Notes: generated by a model not told the origin, from the sequence alone. A DNA stretch of 5,723 nt from Chloroflexota bacterium (GCA_027625205.1 JAQBVZ010000059.1:1-5723), one strand, 5' to 3'; numbered from the stretch's first letter, positions 1 through 5,723 are shown. Numbers and translations are program-made.

Positions 1-502
1 GCCGCACCGGCTCCGCGCCGTCAACAAACGCCTGCACTTGGACCTCAGTGAACGAGAAGGTGACGTAATGAACGGCGCTAATCTTGGATTCATGGCTGTG
101 GCCGCCTTCATACAGGCCCATCACTCGGTCACCATTCCCTATCTGGAAGTAGGTGGTGCCAGTCTGGTCCAGACCCCACATCTGGTCTAAGACCTCCTTG
201 ACCCGGGCCTGCTCTGAGACCTCAATGAACAAGGTGGCCGTAAGCTGACCGGGGTCCGGCAGCAATTCATTGTAGATGTCCAACTCTTGTTGGATGCGTT
301 CATCTACAACGATACGCTCCGCGCGCATTATTTCCTGGATTTGGAACCGCATGGTATCCAGGTTTTCAAAGACCAGGGTTACCTGCTCCCCAACCTCCAC
401 ACGCCTGCGCTTCTTAACGTCAATCACATGACTTCGGAACTCCGAACGCTCACGTTCATAGGCGGCGATATCAACAATGTCATCTCTATTTAGCTTACGC
501 AT
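1..502 (-). CDS. DUF3501 family protein (3' end cut by window edge)
   Basis: An open frame of 167 codons runs from ATG at 502 to the left edge with no stop. The protein begins MRKLNRDDIVDIAAYERERS, followed by a basic stretch KKRRRVEVGEQVTLVFEN (about residues 30-47) and then TMRFQIQEIMRAERI. This opening is typical of DUF3501, whose members I recall as about 190-200 residues, so only a short C-terminal part should be missing. Residues 133-149 hold a His-containing segment, GGHSHESKISAVHYVTF (H135, H137, H145), a possible but unproven metal site. No signal peptide or membrane helix is visible, so it is probably cytoplasmic. It begins 27 bp after the Fe-S gene on the same strand with only a weak ribosome site (GAGAAA), which suggests cotranscription and perhaps translational coupling. 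Biochemical function is unknown. Family assignment is by recognition of the sequence pattern and of the neighbourhood with rubrerythrin and a GlpC-like protein. Confidence 0.85.
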   Translation of the reverse strand, partial: MRKLNRDDIVDIAAYERERSEFRSHVIDVKKRRRVEVGEQVTLVFENLDTMRFQIQEIMRAERIVVDERIQQELDIYNELLPDPGQLTATLFIEVSEQARVKEVLDQMWGLDQTGTTYFQIGNGDRVMGLYEGGHSHESKISAVHYVTFSFTEVQVQAFVDGAEPVR

Positions 503-529
503 GGTTTCTCGTGGATAAAGATAGTGCGC

Positions 530-1828
530 CTATGCATTGGGCAGTCCGTAAGCGTCTCTGAGTGCCACTGCGGTATGCACCGGCTTGACGCCCATGGCGT
601 GGTTGATCTGCATGGCGGACTGAGGACAGTCCGTGACCAGCAGTGACGGCTCACCCTGCTGGAGGTTGTTGAACAGCTTCTGCCCCACCTTCAACGAAAG
701 CTCATGGTAATCCTTGCTGACGCCCCAGGACCCGTCATGGCCCGAGCATTGCTCAATGGCCTTGACGGTGGTGTCCGGCACTTGCTCTAGGACGTGGGCT
801 GACGGGCTGCCGATGGACTGAGCCCTGGTGTGACAGGCCACATGAAAGTTGATTGTGCCCAGGCTCTTGGTGAATTCCTTGTTAAGCGTCTTTGCACGGT
901 TGAGCTTCCATAGATAGTGGCCGAACTCAAAGGTGTGTTCAGCAATCCGTTTGGCCACTTCCGATTCGCCGCTGTTGGCTGGGTACTCGTCCCGGAGCAT
1001 CAGCGAGCACGTGGGGCTGGGTGCGACTATGTCATAGCCTTCGTCCACCCATTTGATCAGGCTAGCAAGGTTGCTCTCCATTTTCTTGGTGCTATGAGTG
1101 TAATCACCGCCGTCCACAAAGGGCATGCCGCAGCACTCCTGCTCAGGGACCACCACCTCAATGTTGTTCTTCTCAAGTACCTGGATGCACGCCTTGCCCA
1201 CTTCAGGGTCGTTGTAATTGATGGTACAGGTGTGGAAAAAGGCCACCTTGCCCACAGGTTCAGCAGAGGGCTTCATGGCCGCGCCATAGCGCTTCTTGAA
1301 CCATGCGGCAAAGGTCTCCCCGTGGTACTTGGGGAGGGTGGCGTTCCGGTGGACCCCCAACACCTTCTCCATGATCAGGCGGTTGGGGGTCATGCTGTTG
1401 GCCAGGTTGACTAGCTGCGCAGCTTTGCTGCTCACCTTGCCCAGCAAGTCTTGATCGCCCAATATACGGTCCTTGAGTTTGACCCCCTCCTCCTTTGTTT
1501 GCACAAATTTGTTGCGCATCAGGAGGCGGGGCACATCCATCAGAAACTCATGCGGTGGGGTGTACGGACAGACGGAATAGCACATTTTACACTGGTAGCA
1601 GAGGTCTTCCACGGGCCGAAGGTCTGCGTTGCCCACCTTGGAAAGGTCTCCGTCAACCTTGTCAGTCAGATCAAAGAGCGCAAGGAAGGATGGACAGAGA
1701 TTGAAGCAGAGACGGCAACCATGGCAGATTTCAAACTGCCGCTGTTCCTCAGCCAGGACGTCATCACCATCCCAATAACGTTCATCATGAGGATTGTATG
1801 CGGGCGGTTGTTTGGGCTGGTGCACCAT
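530..1828 (-). CDS. GlpC/HdrD-like (Fe-S)-binding oxidoreductase subunit
   Basis: A 432-residue soluble iron-sulfur protein. The N-terminal half carries two ferredoxin-type 4Fe-4S motifs, CxxCxxCxxxCP at C35/C38/C41/C45 and C77/C80/C83/C87. The C-terminal half carries two cysteine-rich CCG-like domains as in HdrB/HdrD, GlpC and LutA. The first has C201, C232-C233-G and C274; the second has C332, C361-S-G and C401, so one vicinal cysteine is replaced by serine. No flavin-binding or membrane segment is seen, so it should pass electrons between a partner donor and acceptor. An upstream in-frame ATG at 1870 would add 14 residues but has no ribosome site, while ATG 1828 follows AAGGAG by 9 nt; I chose 1828. 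It lies between rubrerythrin and DUF3501, all on the minus strand, which suggests a role in peroxide or iron redox rather than glycerol-3-phosphate oxidation (no GlpA/GlpB is present here). The exact partner is unknown. Confidence 0.88.
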   Translation of the reverse strand: MVHQPKQPPAYNPHDERYWDGDDVLAEEQRQFEICHGCRLCFNLCPSFLALFDLTDKVDGDLSKVGNADLRPVEDLCYQCKMCYSVCPYTPPHEFLMDVPRLLMRNKFVQTKEEGVKLKDRILGDQDLLGKVSSKAAQLVNLANSMTPNRLIMEKVLGVHRNATLPKYHGETFAAWFKKRYGAAMKPSAEPVGKVAFFHTCTINYNDPEVGKACIQVLEKNNIEVVVPEQECCGMPFVDGGDYTHSTKKMESNLASLIKWVDEGYDIVAPSPTCSLMLRDEYPANSGESEVAKRIAEHTFEFGHYLWKLNRAKTLNKEFTKSLGTINFHVACHTRAQSIGSPSAHVLEQVPDTTVKAIEQCSGHDGSWGVSKDYHELSLKVGQKLFNNLQQGEPSLLVTDCPQSAMQINHAMGVKPVHTAVALRDAYGLPNA

Positions 1829-1837
1829 CTGGCTGTT

Positions 1838-1843
1838 CTCCTT
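1838..1843 (-). promoter_or_regulatory. Shine-Dalgarno site deciding the Fe-S protein start
   Basis: Read on the minus strand this is AAGGAG, 9 nt before ATG at 1828. It lies inside the longer open frame that starts at 1870, and the upstream ATG has no comparable site. It therefore supports the shorter 432-residue protein. Confidence 0.8.
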
Positions 1844-1916
1844 ACGTCCGTCTATCAGTCCACGGCCCACCCATTAGGGGGCTTAATTAGCTAATAAATA
1901 CCTGTTTTTGCGAAAT

Positions 1917-1944
1917 GCCCCCCGGCAGCGGACTGCCGGAGGGC
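1917..1944 (-). terminator. GC-rich hairpin after rubrerythrin (weak terminator or processing/stability element)
   Basis: Arms 1917-1928 and 1933-1944 form a 12-bp stem with a 4-nt loop. On the minus-strand RNA all 12 positions pair, one as G-U, and the loop is UCCG. On the plus strand the same position is a C-A mismatch, so the structure suits minus-strand transcripts. The bases after it (AUUUCGC) are only slightly U-rich, so full intrinsic termination is doubtful. It sits 35 bp beyond the rubrerythrin stop and 88 bp before the Fe-S start. It could let rubrerythrin be made in excess over the downstream genes. Confidence 0.55.
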
Positions 1945-1979
1945 ACCAACTCGTCACGCTCAATGAGCAGTCTCGGTTG

Positions 1980-2402
1980 CTAGTCGTCCAGGGTCTCGAG
2001 GCCCTTGGTGAACCGGCCGGCGTGGGAACGCTCGGCACGGGCTAGGGTCTCAAACCACTCAGCAAGCTCCTCAAACCCCTCTTCACGGGCGGTCTTGGCA
2101 AAGCCAGGGTACATCTCGCTGTACTCGTAGGTCTCGCCTTCAACGGCCGCCTTGAGGTTGGCGTCTGTGTTGCCAATCGGCACGCCGGTAGCAGGGTCAC
2201 CCGTCTCTCGCAGGAAGCCCAGGTGGCCGAAGGCGTGGCCTGTCTCCGCCTCAGAGATGTCGCGGAAAAGGCCTCCCACATCGGGGTAGCCCTCAATGTC
2301 CGCGCGCCGCGCAAAGTACAGGTACCGTCGGTTGGCCTGTGACTCGCCAGCAAATGCGCCCTTCAGATTCTCTTCACTTTTTGTTCCCTTCAATCCAGGC
2401 AT
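1980..2402 (-). CDS. rbr: Rubrerythrin, di-iron ferritin-like domain only
   Basis: A 140-residue ferritin-like protein matching the rubrerythrin four-helix domain. All expected di-iron ligands are visible in order: E20 (AGESQAN), E53xxH56 (EAETGHA), E90 and E93 ([12 protein letters not shown]), and E124xxH127 ([11 protein letters not shown]). In the family these bind two irons and reduce hydrogen peroxide to water in the cytoplasm. The usual C-terminal rubredoxin domain with paired CxxC motifs is absent; the protein ends soon after the last helix (LETLDD) and contains no cysteine. It must therefore receive electrons from a separate protein, and the neighbouring Fe-S protein is a candidate. 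ATG 2402 is preceded by GGGAGG at 5 nt. It lies 85 bp after the PerR-like regulator on the same strand, a common pairing in peroxide defence. Confidence 0.95.
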   Translation of the reverse strand: MPGLKGTKSEENLKGAFAGESQANRRYLYFARRADIEGYPDVGGLFRDISEAETGHAFGHLGFLRETGDPATGVPIGNTDANLKAAVEGETYEYSEMYPGFAKTAREEGFEELAEWFETLARAERSHAGRFTKGLETLDD

Positions 2403-2407
2403 GTGTT

Positions 2408-2413
2408 CCTCCC
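2408..2413 (-). promoter_or_regulatory. Shine-Dalgarno site of rubrerythrin
   Basis: GGGAGG on the minus strand, 5 nt before ATG 2402. It is one of the strongest ribosome sites in the window and agrees with high rubrerythrin expression. Confidence 0.8.
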
Positions 2414-2424
2414 TTTCCTAAACT

Positions 2425-2431
2425 TTATAAT
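2425..2431 (-). promoter_or_regulatory. ATTATAA: possible PerR half-site or -10 element before rubrerythrin
   Basis: The minus strand reads CAATTATAAAG. ATTATAA equals one half of the PerR box (TTATAATNATTATAA), but the other half is not conserved. TATAAA here could instead be a -10 element; no good -35 is seen 16-18 bp upstream. The rest of the 85-bp gap between regulator and rubrerythrin holds only a direct repeat, TGCAAT at 2470-2475 and 2481-2486, and no terminator. Confidence 0.25.
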
Positions 2432-2487
2432 TGCGATTGCGCCTTGTGTGTCTGTCGTTTTATGCCTTTTGCAATAAATCTGCAATC

Positions 2488-2970
2488 CTACTGTTGTCTG
2501 GTTGCTTGCGCCTGGCAGTCTGGGCACAGCCCGTACAGATCAAACCGGTAACGTTCCAACCGGTAACCAGTCTCTATAGAAACGTCATCAGAGCACCATG
2601 TAAATGGATCAGCGGTGGCGTCCTCAATAGCGCCACAGCGGGTGCAGATGACGTGAGCGTGGGATGCGGGGCGGCGTCCGTCAAACCGGCTGCTCCCGTC
2701 CCTGAATTCAAGTTGGAGCACTTCTCCCATGGCCTTAAGCATGTCCAAGCATTTGTAGACCGTGGCGAGGCTGAGGTCTGGGTATTCACCCTTTACCTGC
2801 AGGAATAGCTCCTCAGCGCCAGGGTGCTTATCACTGAACACAAGCGCCCGCAAGACAGCACGACGTTGCGGAGTGAGGCGGAAACCCGCTTCATGCGCCT
2901 TGACGGTCAGATGACGAAAGCGTTGCTCATCTGCGTCGAACTGTGCTGGGTGACTTTTATCAAGAATCAT
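2488..2970 (-). CDS. PerR-like Fur-family transcriptional regulator
   Basis: A 160-residue Fur-superfamily repressor. The winged-helix DNA-binding part spans about residues 15-88, with RLTPQRRAVLRAL at 31-43 and the recognition helix LSLATVYKCLDML at 66-78. The dimerisation/metal part follows. Putative regulatory ligands are H49 (DKHPGAEEL), D97 (SSRFD), H104 and H106, with D117 near the fifth position. Asp at the SSRFD position matches Bacillus PerR rather than the Glu typical of iron-sensing Fur, favouring a peroxide sensor. The structural zinc site is complete: C109xxC112 and C149xxC152. ATG 2970 is forced, because the frame upstream has no start codon before a TGA at 2992-2994. GGAG lies only 2 nt before ATG, too close for normal use, and the promoter suggests a leaderless message. 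It is divergent from rpoB and heads the rubrerythrin cassette. Fur or another family role cannot be excluded by sequence alone. Confidence 0.93.
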   Translation of the reverse strand: MILDKSHPAQFDADEQRFRHLTVKAHEAGFRLTPQRRAVLRALVFSDKHPGAEELFLQVKGEYPDLSLATVYKCLDMLKAMGEVLQLEFRDGSSRFDGRRPASHAHVICTRCGAIEDATADPFTWCSDDVSIETGYRLERYRFDLYGLCPDCQAQATRQQ

Positions 2971-2973
2971 TCT
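2963..2973. promoter_or_regulatory. Candidate Fur/PerR operator (autoregulation)
   Basis: The minus strand reads AGAATGATTCT, a perfect 5-1-5 palindrome with the AATNATT core shared by Fur and PerR boxes. Widened to 15 bp (GGAGAATGATTCTTG) it matches 9 of 14 informative positions of the 7-1-7 Fur consensus TGATAATNATTATCA. It covers the regulator's start codon and predicted transcription start, a position where binding would block its own transcription. Confidence 0.5.
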
Positions 2974-2978
2974 CCGTA

Positions 2979-3007
2979 AGACTAGGTGTTCTCAATAGTG
3001 CTGTCAA
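2979..3007 (-). promoter_or_regulatory. Sigma-70-type promoter of the PerR-like gene
   Basis: On the minus strand, -35 TTGACA (3002-3007, perfect) and -10 TAGTCT (2979-2984; the three most conserved bases T, A and final T match) are separated by 17 bp. The predicted start is at about 2972-2970, that is 0-2 nt before the ATG. Confidence 0.65.
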
Positions 3008-3011
3008 GTTG

Positions 3012-3035
3012 CTTATGTAAGTCGTTGACGTTGAC
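3012..3035. repeat. Short palindrome and tandem GTTGAC repeat between the divergent promoters
   Basis: CTTATGTAAG (3012-3021) has 4-bp inverted arms. GTTGAC occurs twice in tandem at 3024-3029 and 3030-3035, and the second copy supplies the -35 of the rpoB promoter. AAGTC/GACTT arms at 3019-3023 and 3033-3037 flank the repeat. All lie in the 23 bp between the two -35 boxes or overlap the rpoB -35, so they could be regulator sites, but such short elements also arise by chance. Confidence 0.3.
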
Positions 3036-3059
3036 TTTGGACAGTCCGTTTGCTATAGT
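3031..3059 (+). promoter_or_regulatory. Extended -10 sigma-70-type promoter of rpoB
   Basis: -35 TTGACT (3031-3036), 17-bp spacer, -10 TATAGT (3054-3059) preceded by TGC (3051-3053), an extended -10. The predicted start is near 3065, giving a leader of about 127 nt before rpoB. The spacer contains the 4-1-4 palindrome GGACAGTCC (3039-3047). Strength is in keeping with an essential, highly expressed gene. Confidence 0.75.
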
Positions 3060-3133
3060 GAGTTATTCAGTAGGGGTATGTCCTCTGGCTAGAAAGTCGC
3101 ACTTAGTTCCCACAATTTAGTCTGCTTATCCCC

Positions 3134-3157
3134 GGCCTAGCCATGTCTAGGCCTTTT
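3134..3157 (+). terminator. Leader hairpin with short U-tract before rpoB (possible attenuator)
   Basis: GGCCTAG (3134-3140) and CTAGGCC (3147-3153) form a perfect 7-bp stem with loop CCATGT, followed by TTTT. The orientation suits plus-strand transcription. It lies between the rpoB promoter and the rpoB ribosome site, so it would act on rpoB mRNA itself. The four-base U-tract is short, so partial termination or pausing is more likely than a full stop. No other gene ends upstream on this strand that would need a terminator. Confidence 0.5.
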
Positions 3158-3174
3158 GGCGTGTACTCACTTTT

Positions 3175-3180
3175 AGGGAG
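3175..3180 (+). promoter_or_regulatory. Shine-Dalgarno site of rpoB
   Basis: AGGGAG lies 11 nt before ATG 3192. Another ATG at 3181 directly abuts this site but opens only a 7-codon frame ending at 3204, so it is not the rpoB start. Confidence 0.7.
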
Positions 3181-3191
3181 ATGAAGCCACT

Positions 3192-5723
3192 ATGGCTACG
3201 CTAGCGTCACGGCCCAAGAATCAGATTGCGGGCAATCACCAATCCTTTGCCCGGCTGCCTCAGGTACTGGAACCTTCCAGCCTCATTGAGGTCCAGCTCC
3301 ATTCCTTTGATGCCCTCAAGGCAGAGGGCATTCGTGAATTGCTGGATGAGGTCAACCCCATCCAGGATGCCACGGGCTCTCGGTATGAACTCCACTTCCT
3401 TGAACACGCCTTCAGGGCTCCCAAGCACGATGAAGAGATGTGCAGGGAGAAGGAAGTCACCTTTGAGGCGCCACTCTATGTAACGGTGCAGTTGGTGGTG
3501 AAGGAGACGGGAGAGCTCAAGGAGCAGAGCCTGTTCTTTGGAGACATCCCTCAGATGACCCCAAACGGCACCTTTGTCATCAACGGCGCTGAGCGCGTGG
3601 TGGTGAGCCAGCTTGTCCGGTCTCCAGGCGCATACTTCACTGTGGTTTCAGACCCCGGCACTGGACGGCGACTCTGCTTTGCCAAGCTAATTCCCTACCG
3701 GGGCGCATGGCTGGAATTTGAAACTAGCTCCAGGGACATCATCTCAGTCAAAGTAGACCGCAAGCGCAAGGTGCCGGCCAGTGCGTTCTTGCGCGCGCTT
3801 GGTTACGGAAACGACGAAGAGTTGTTGGAGCTATTCAAGGATGTGGACACTAACCCTGACCACCGCTACATTCAGACCACTCTTGACCGTGACATGTCTG
3901 AGCACACGGAAGAGCAAGCGTTGCTTGAGGTCTACCGACGTCTGCGGCCAGGTGAGCCGCCCAGTGTTGAGACAGCCCGTTCTCTCCTGGACAACCTTTT
4001 CTTCAACCACCGGCGCTATGACTTGAGCCGTGTGGGCCGGTACAAGATGAACCGGCGCCTAGACCATAACGTCCCCATGGAGCACCGGACCCTAACCCGT
4101 GAAGACATCATCTCCATGATTAAGATGATGATTCGCATCAACAACGGCCAGGCCAAGCCTGACGATATTGACCACTTGGGCAACCGGCGTGTCCGTGCGG
4201 TAGGTGAGTTGATTCAGAACCAACTCCGCGTGGGTCTGCTCCGGATGGAACGGGTGGTCAAGGAACGCATGACCATCTTGGACCAAGAGCAAGCCACGCC
4301 CAGCGCTCTCATCAACATACGGCCCATTGTTGCCGCAGTCAGGGAATTCTTTGGCGGCTCTCAGTTGTCGCAGTTCATGGACCAAACCAACCCGCTGGCG
4401 GAACTGACGCATAAGCGTCGGCTGTCTGCCCTGGGCCCTGGCGGTCTCTCCAGGGAGCGCGCAGGGTTTGACGTTCGTGACGTCCATTACTCTCACTATG
4501 GGCGCATCTGTCCTATTGAAACACCTGAAGGGCCAAACATTGGACTCTTGGGCTCTCTTGCAACCTACGGGCGCATCAACCCTTACGGGTTCCTTGAGAC
4601 GCCCTACCGCCGTATACGGAAAGAGATAGAGAACACGGACCCGGATATAACCGGACGTGTGGTGCGCACTGAGATAACGGATGAAGCAGGCAAGGTCATT
4701 GTGAAGGCGGGAGCTGTGATTTCCGCCGAGGCCACTAAGAAGGTAGTCAAGCTGTCCAAGCAAACTTTGAGCGTGCAGTCTTACGTCTCATTGGACCCAG
4801 AAGACATTGTCTTTCTGCCCGCCGACGAAGAGGACAAGTACGTTATTGCGCAGGCCAACTCCACAGTGGACGACAAGCGACAATTTGTGGACGAGCGCGT
4901 CGAGACGAGAGCGCTGGACAAGTATGCACTGGAGTCACCTGACAAGCTGGACTACATGGACGTATCACCCATGCAGATTTTCAGCGTCTCAACGTCGCTT
5001 ATTCCGTTCCTTGAGCATGACGACGCCAACCGCGCGCTGATGGGCTCCAACATGCAACGTCAGGCGGTGCCGCTGGTACGCCCAGAAGCCCCGCTGGTTG
5101 GCACTGGCATGGAGCGGCGAGTGGCCCGTGACAGCGGTCAGATGGTCCTTTCCCGCGTGGACGGCACTGTCTCCTCTGTAACTGGCAATGTTGTGACCAT
5201 AACTGACAACGAAGGACAGGAGCACGCCCACAAACTGCGGAAGTTTGTCCGCACCAACCAGGGCACCTGTCTTACCCAACGACCAATCGCGACAGTTGGC
5301 GACAACGTGACCGTGGGCTCTCCCCTAGCGGACAGTTCTTCAACGGACCAGGGTGACCTAGCCCTTGGCCAGAACGTGTTGGTGGCCTTCATGAGCTTGG
5401 AGGGCTACAACTATGAGGACGCCATCATTGTGTCCGAGGCCCTCATCCAGGACGATAAGTTCACTTCAGTCCATATTGAGAAGTATGACGCGGAGGCCAG
5501 GGAGAGCAAACTCGGCCCTGGTGAGATCACTCGTGACATACCAAACGTTGGTGAGGACGCGCTGCGCAACCTGGACGAGGACGGCGTGATACGCATTGGT
5601 GCAGAGGTAGGCCCAGGAGACATTTTGGTGGGTCGCATTACGCCAAAGGGGGAAACTGAACTCACGGCGGAGGAGAAGCTCCTCCGGGCCATCTTTGGTG
5701 AGAAGTCGCGGGACGTGAAGGAC
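3192..5723 (+). CDS. rpoB: RNA polymerase beta subunit (3' end cut by window edge)
   Basis: 844 codons from ATG 3192 remain open to the right edge. A stop (TAG, 3174-3176) in the same frame 18 nt upstream fixes the start region. The N-terminus has the usual lobe/protrusion sequence ([31 protein letters not shown]). The rifampicin-binding segment is at about residues 389-416 with Q394, D397, H407, R410 and S412 at the positions of E. coli Q513, D516, H526, R529 and S531. [13 protein letters not shown] follows, then MDVSP near 589-593, [12 protein letters not shown] at 617-628, a flap segment, and EGYNYEDAI at 737-745 (E742/D743 equal E. coli E813/D814). The window ends at [12 protein letters not shown], so several hundred C-terminal residues are missing. 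Residues about 476-537 form an extra module compared with Bacillus. It catalyses RNA synthesis with RpoC, which probably lies downstream. Confidence 0.98.
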   Translation, partial: MATLASRPKNQIAGNHQSFARLPQVLEPSSLIEVQLHSFDALKAEGIRELLDEVNPIQDATGSRYELHFLEHAFRAPKHDEEMCREKEVTFEAPLYVTVQLVVKETGELKEQSLFFGDIPQMTPNGTFVINGAERVVVSQLVRSPGAYFTVVSDPGTGRRLCFAKLIPYRGAWLEFETSSRDIISVKVDRKRKVPASAFLRALGYGNDEELLELFKDVDTNPDHRYIQTTLDRDMSEHTEEQALLEVYRRLRPGEPPSVETARSLLDNLFFNHRRYDLSRVGRYKMNRRLDHNVPMEHRTLTREDIISMIKMMIRINNGQAKPDDIDHLGNRRVRAVGELIQNQLRVGLLRMERVVKERMTILDQEQATPSALINIRPIVAAVREFFGGSQLSQFMDQTNPLAELTHKRRLSALGPGGLSRERAGFDVRDVHYSHYGRICPIETPEGPNIGLLGSLATYGRINPYGFLETPYRRIRKEIENTDPDITGRVVRTEITDEAGKVIVKAGAVISAEATKKVVKLSKQTLSVQSYVSLDPEDIVFLPADEEDKYVIAQANSTVDDKRQFVDERVETRALDKYALESPDKLDYMDVSPMQIFSVSTSLIPFLEHDDANRALMGSNMQRQAVPLVRPEAPLVGTGMERRVARDSGQMVLSRVDGTVSSVTGNVVTITDNEGQEHAHKLRKFVRTNQGTCLTQRPIATVGDNVTVGSPLADSSSTDQGDLALGQNVLVAFMSLEGYNYEDAIIVSEALIQDDKFTSVHIEKYDAEARESKLGPGEITRDIPNVGEDALRNLDEDGVIRIGAEVGPGDILVGRITPKGETELTAEEKLLRAIFGEKSRDVKD

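Noticed and set aside
287..493. 68-codon plus-strand frame opposite DUF3501
   Set aside because: The opposite strand encodes a recognisable DUF3501 protein over the whole stretch, so this is a shadow.
1829..1870. Longer Fe-S protein start at 1870 (14 extra residues)
   Set aside because: No ribosome site precedes it, and a strong AAGGAG inside the extension points to ATG 1828.
917..1894. Plus-strand open frames of 165 and 147 codons opposite the Fe-S gene
   Set aside because: They are antisense to a protein with clear cluster motifs, and their translations have no recognisable family features.
2431..2808. Plus-strand 125-codon frame opposite the regulator
   Set aside because: It overlaps the Fur-family gene, whose zinc and DNA-binding motifs are clear on the minus strand.
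4386..4388. Threonine 399 at the E. coli N518 position as a rifampicin-resistance change
   Set aside because: I recall DQTNPL or DETNPL as normal in several phyla such as Thermus, and the main contact positions D516, H526 and S531 are unchanged.
4092..4763. 223-codon open frame on the minus strand opposite rpoB
   Set aside because: It lies wholly inside highly conserved rpoB coding sequence, has no recognisable domain and no good ribosome site was noted; long antisense frames are expected opposite GC-rich coding DNA.
4617..4805. Intein in RpoB
   Set aside because: The extra segment is only about 50 residues and lacks intein splice-junction residues (Cys/Ser start, HN end); the sequence looks like an ordinary folded module.

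Overview
This is a bacterial window of moderately high G+C. It holds two divergent transcription units read from a shared control region at about 2971-3191. To the left, on the minus strand, runs a cassette of four genes: a PerR-like Fur-family metalloregulator, a rubrerythrin without a rubredoxin domain, a GlpC/HdrD-like iron-sulfur protein, and a DUF3501-family protein cut by the left edge. To the right, on the plus strand, is rpoB (RNA polymerase beta subunit), which is open through the right edge. Neither edge gene has its stop codon in the window.

The host is best guessed as a Chloroflexota member (Dehalococcoidia/SAR202-like). The reasons are the style of the beta-subunit sequence, a roughly 50-residue extra segment after the [16 protein letters not shown] region, and rpoB starting its own unit rather than following rplL. 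This is a judgement from sequence familiarity, not a phylogeny.

Layout from the left: DUF3501 protein (1-502, minus, partial); a 27-bp gap; Fe-S protein (530-1828, minus, start chosen by a strong Shine-Dalgarno site); a 151-bp gap with a GC-rich hairpin (1917-1944); rubrerythrin (1980-2402, minus); an 85-bp gap; PerR-like regulator (2488-2970, minus); the divergent control region; rpoB (3192-5723, plus).

The minus-strand genes look like one peroxide/iron response unit. The regulator keeps the PerR-type Asp/His metal ligands and the structural Cys4 zinc site. An 11-bp palindrome with the Fur/PerR core AATGATT lies on its own start codon and predicted transcription start, which suggests autoregulation. 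Rubrerythrin would reduce peroxide at its di-iron centre. The neighbouring Fe-S protein (two 4Fe-4S motifs plus two CCG-like domains) is a plausible electron donor for a rubrerythrin lacking its own rubredoxin; this is inference. DUF3501 has no known function that I can state.

The regulatory region is informative. A near-consensus promoter (TTGACA-17-TAGTCT) puts the regulator's transcript start 0-2 nt before its ATG, so its mRNA should be essentially leaderless. Facing the other way, an extended -10 promoter (TTGACT-17-TATAGT) gives rpoB a leader of about 125 nt carrying a 7-bp hairpin with a short U-tract, a possible attenuator. I see no mobile element, CRISPR array, tRNA or rRNA.
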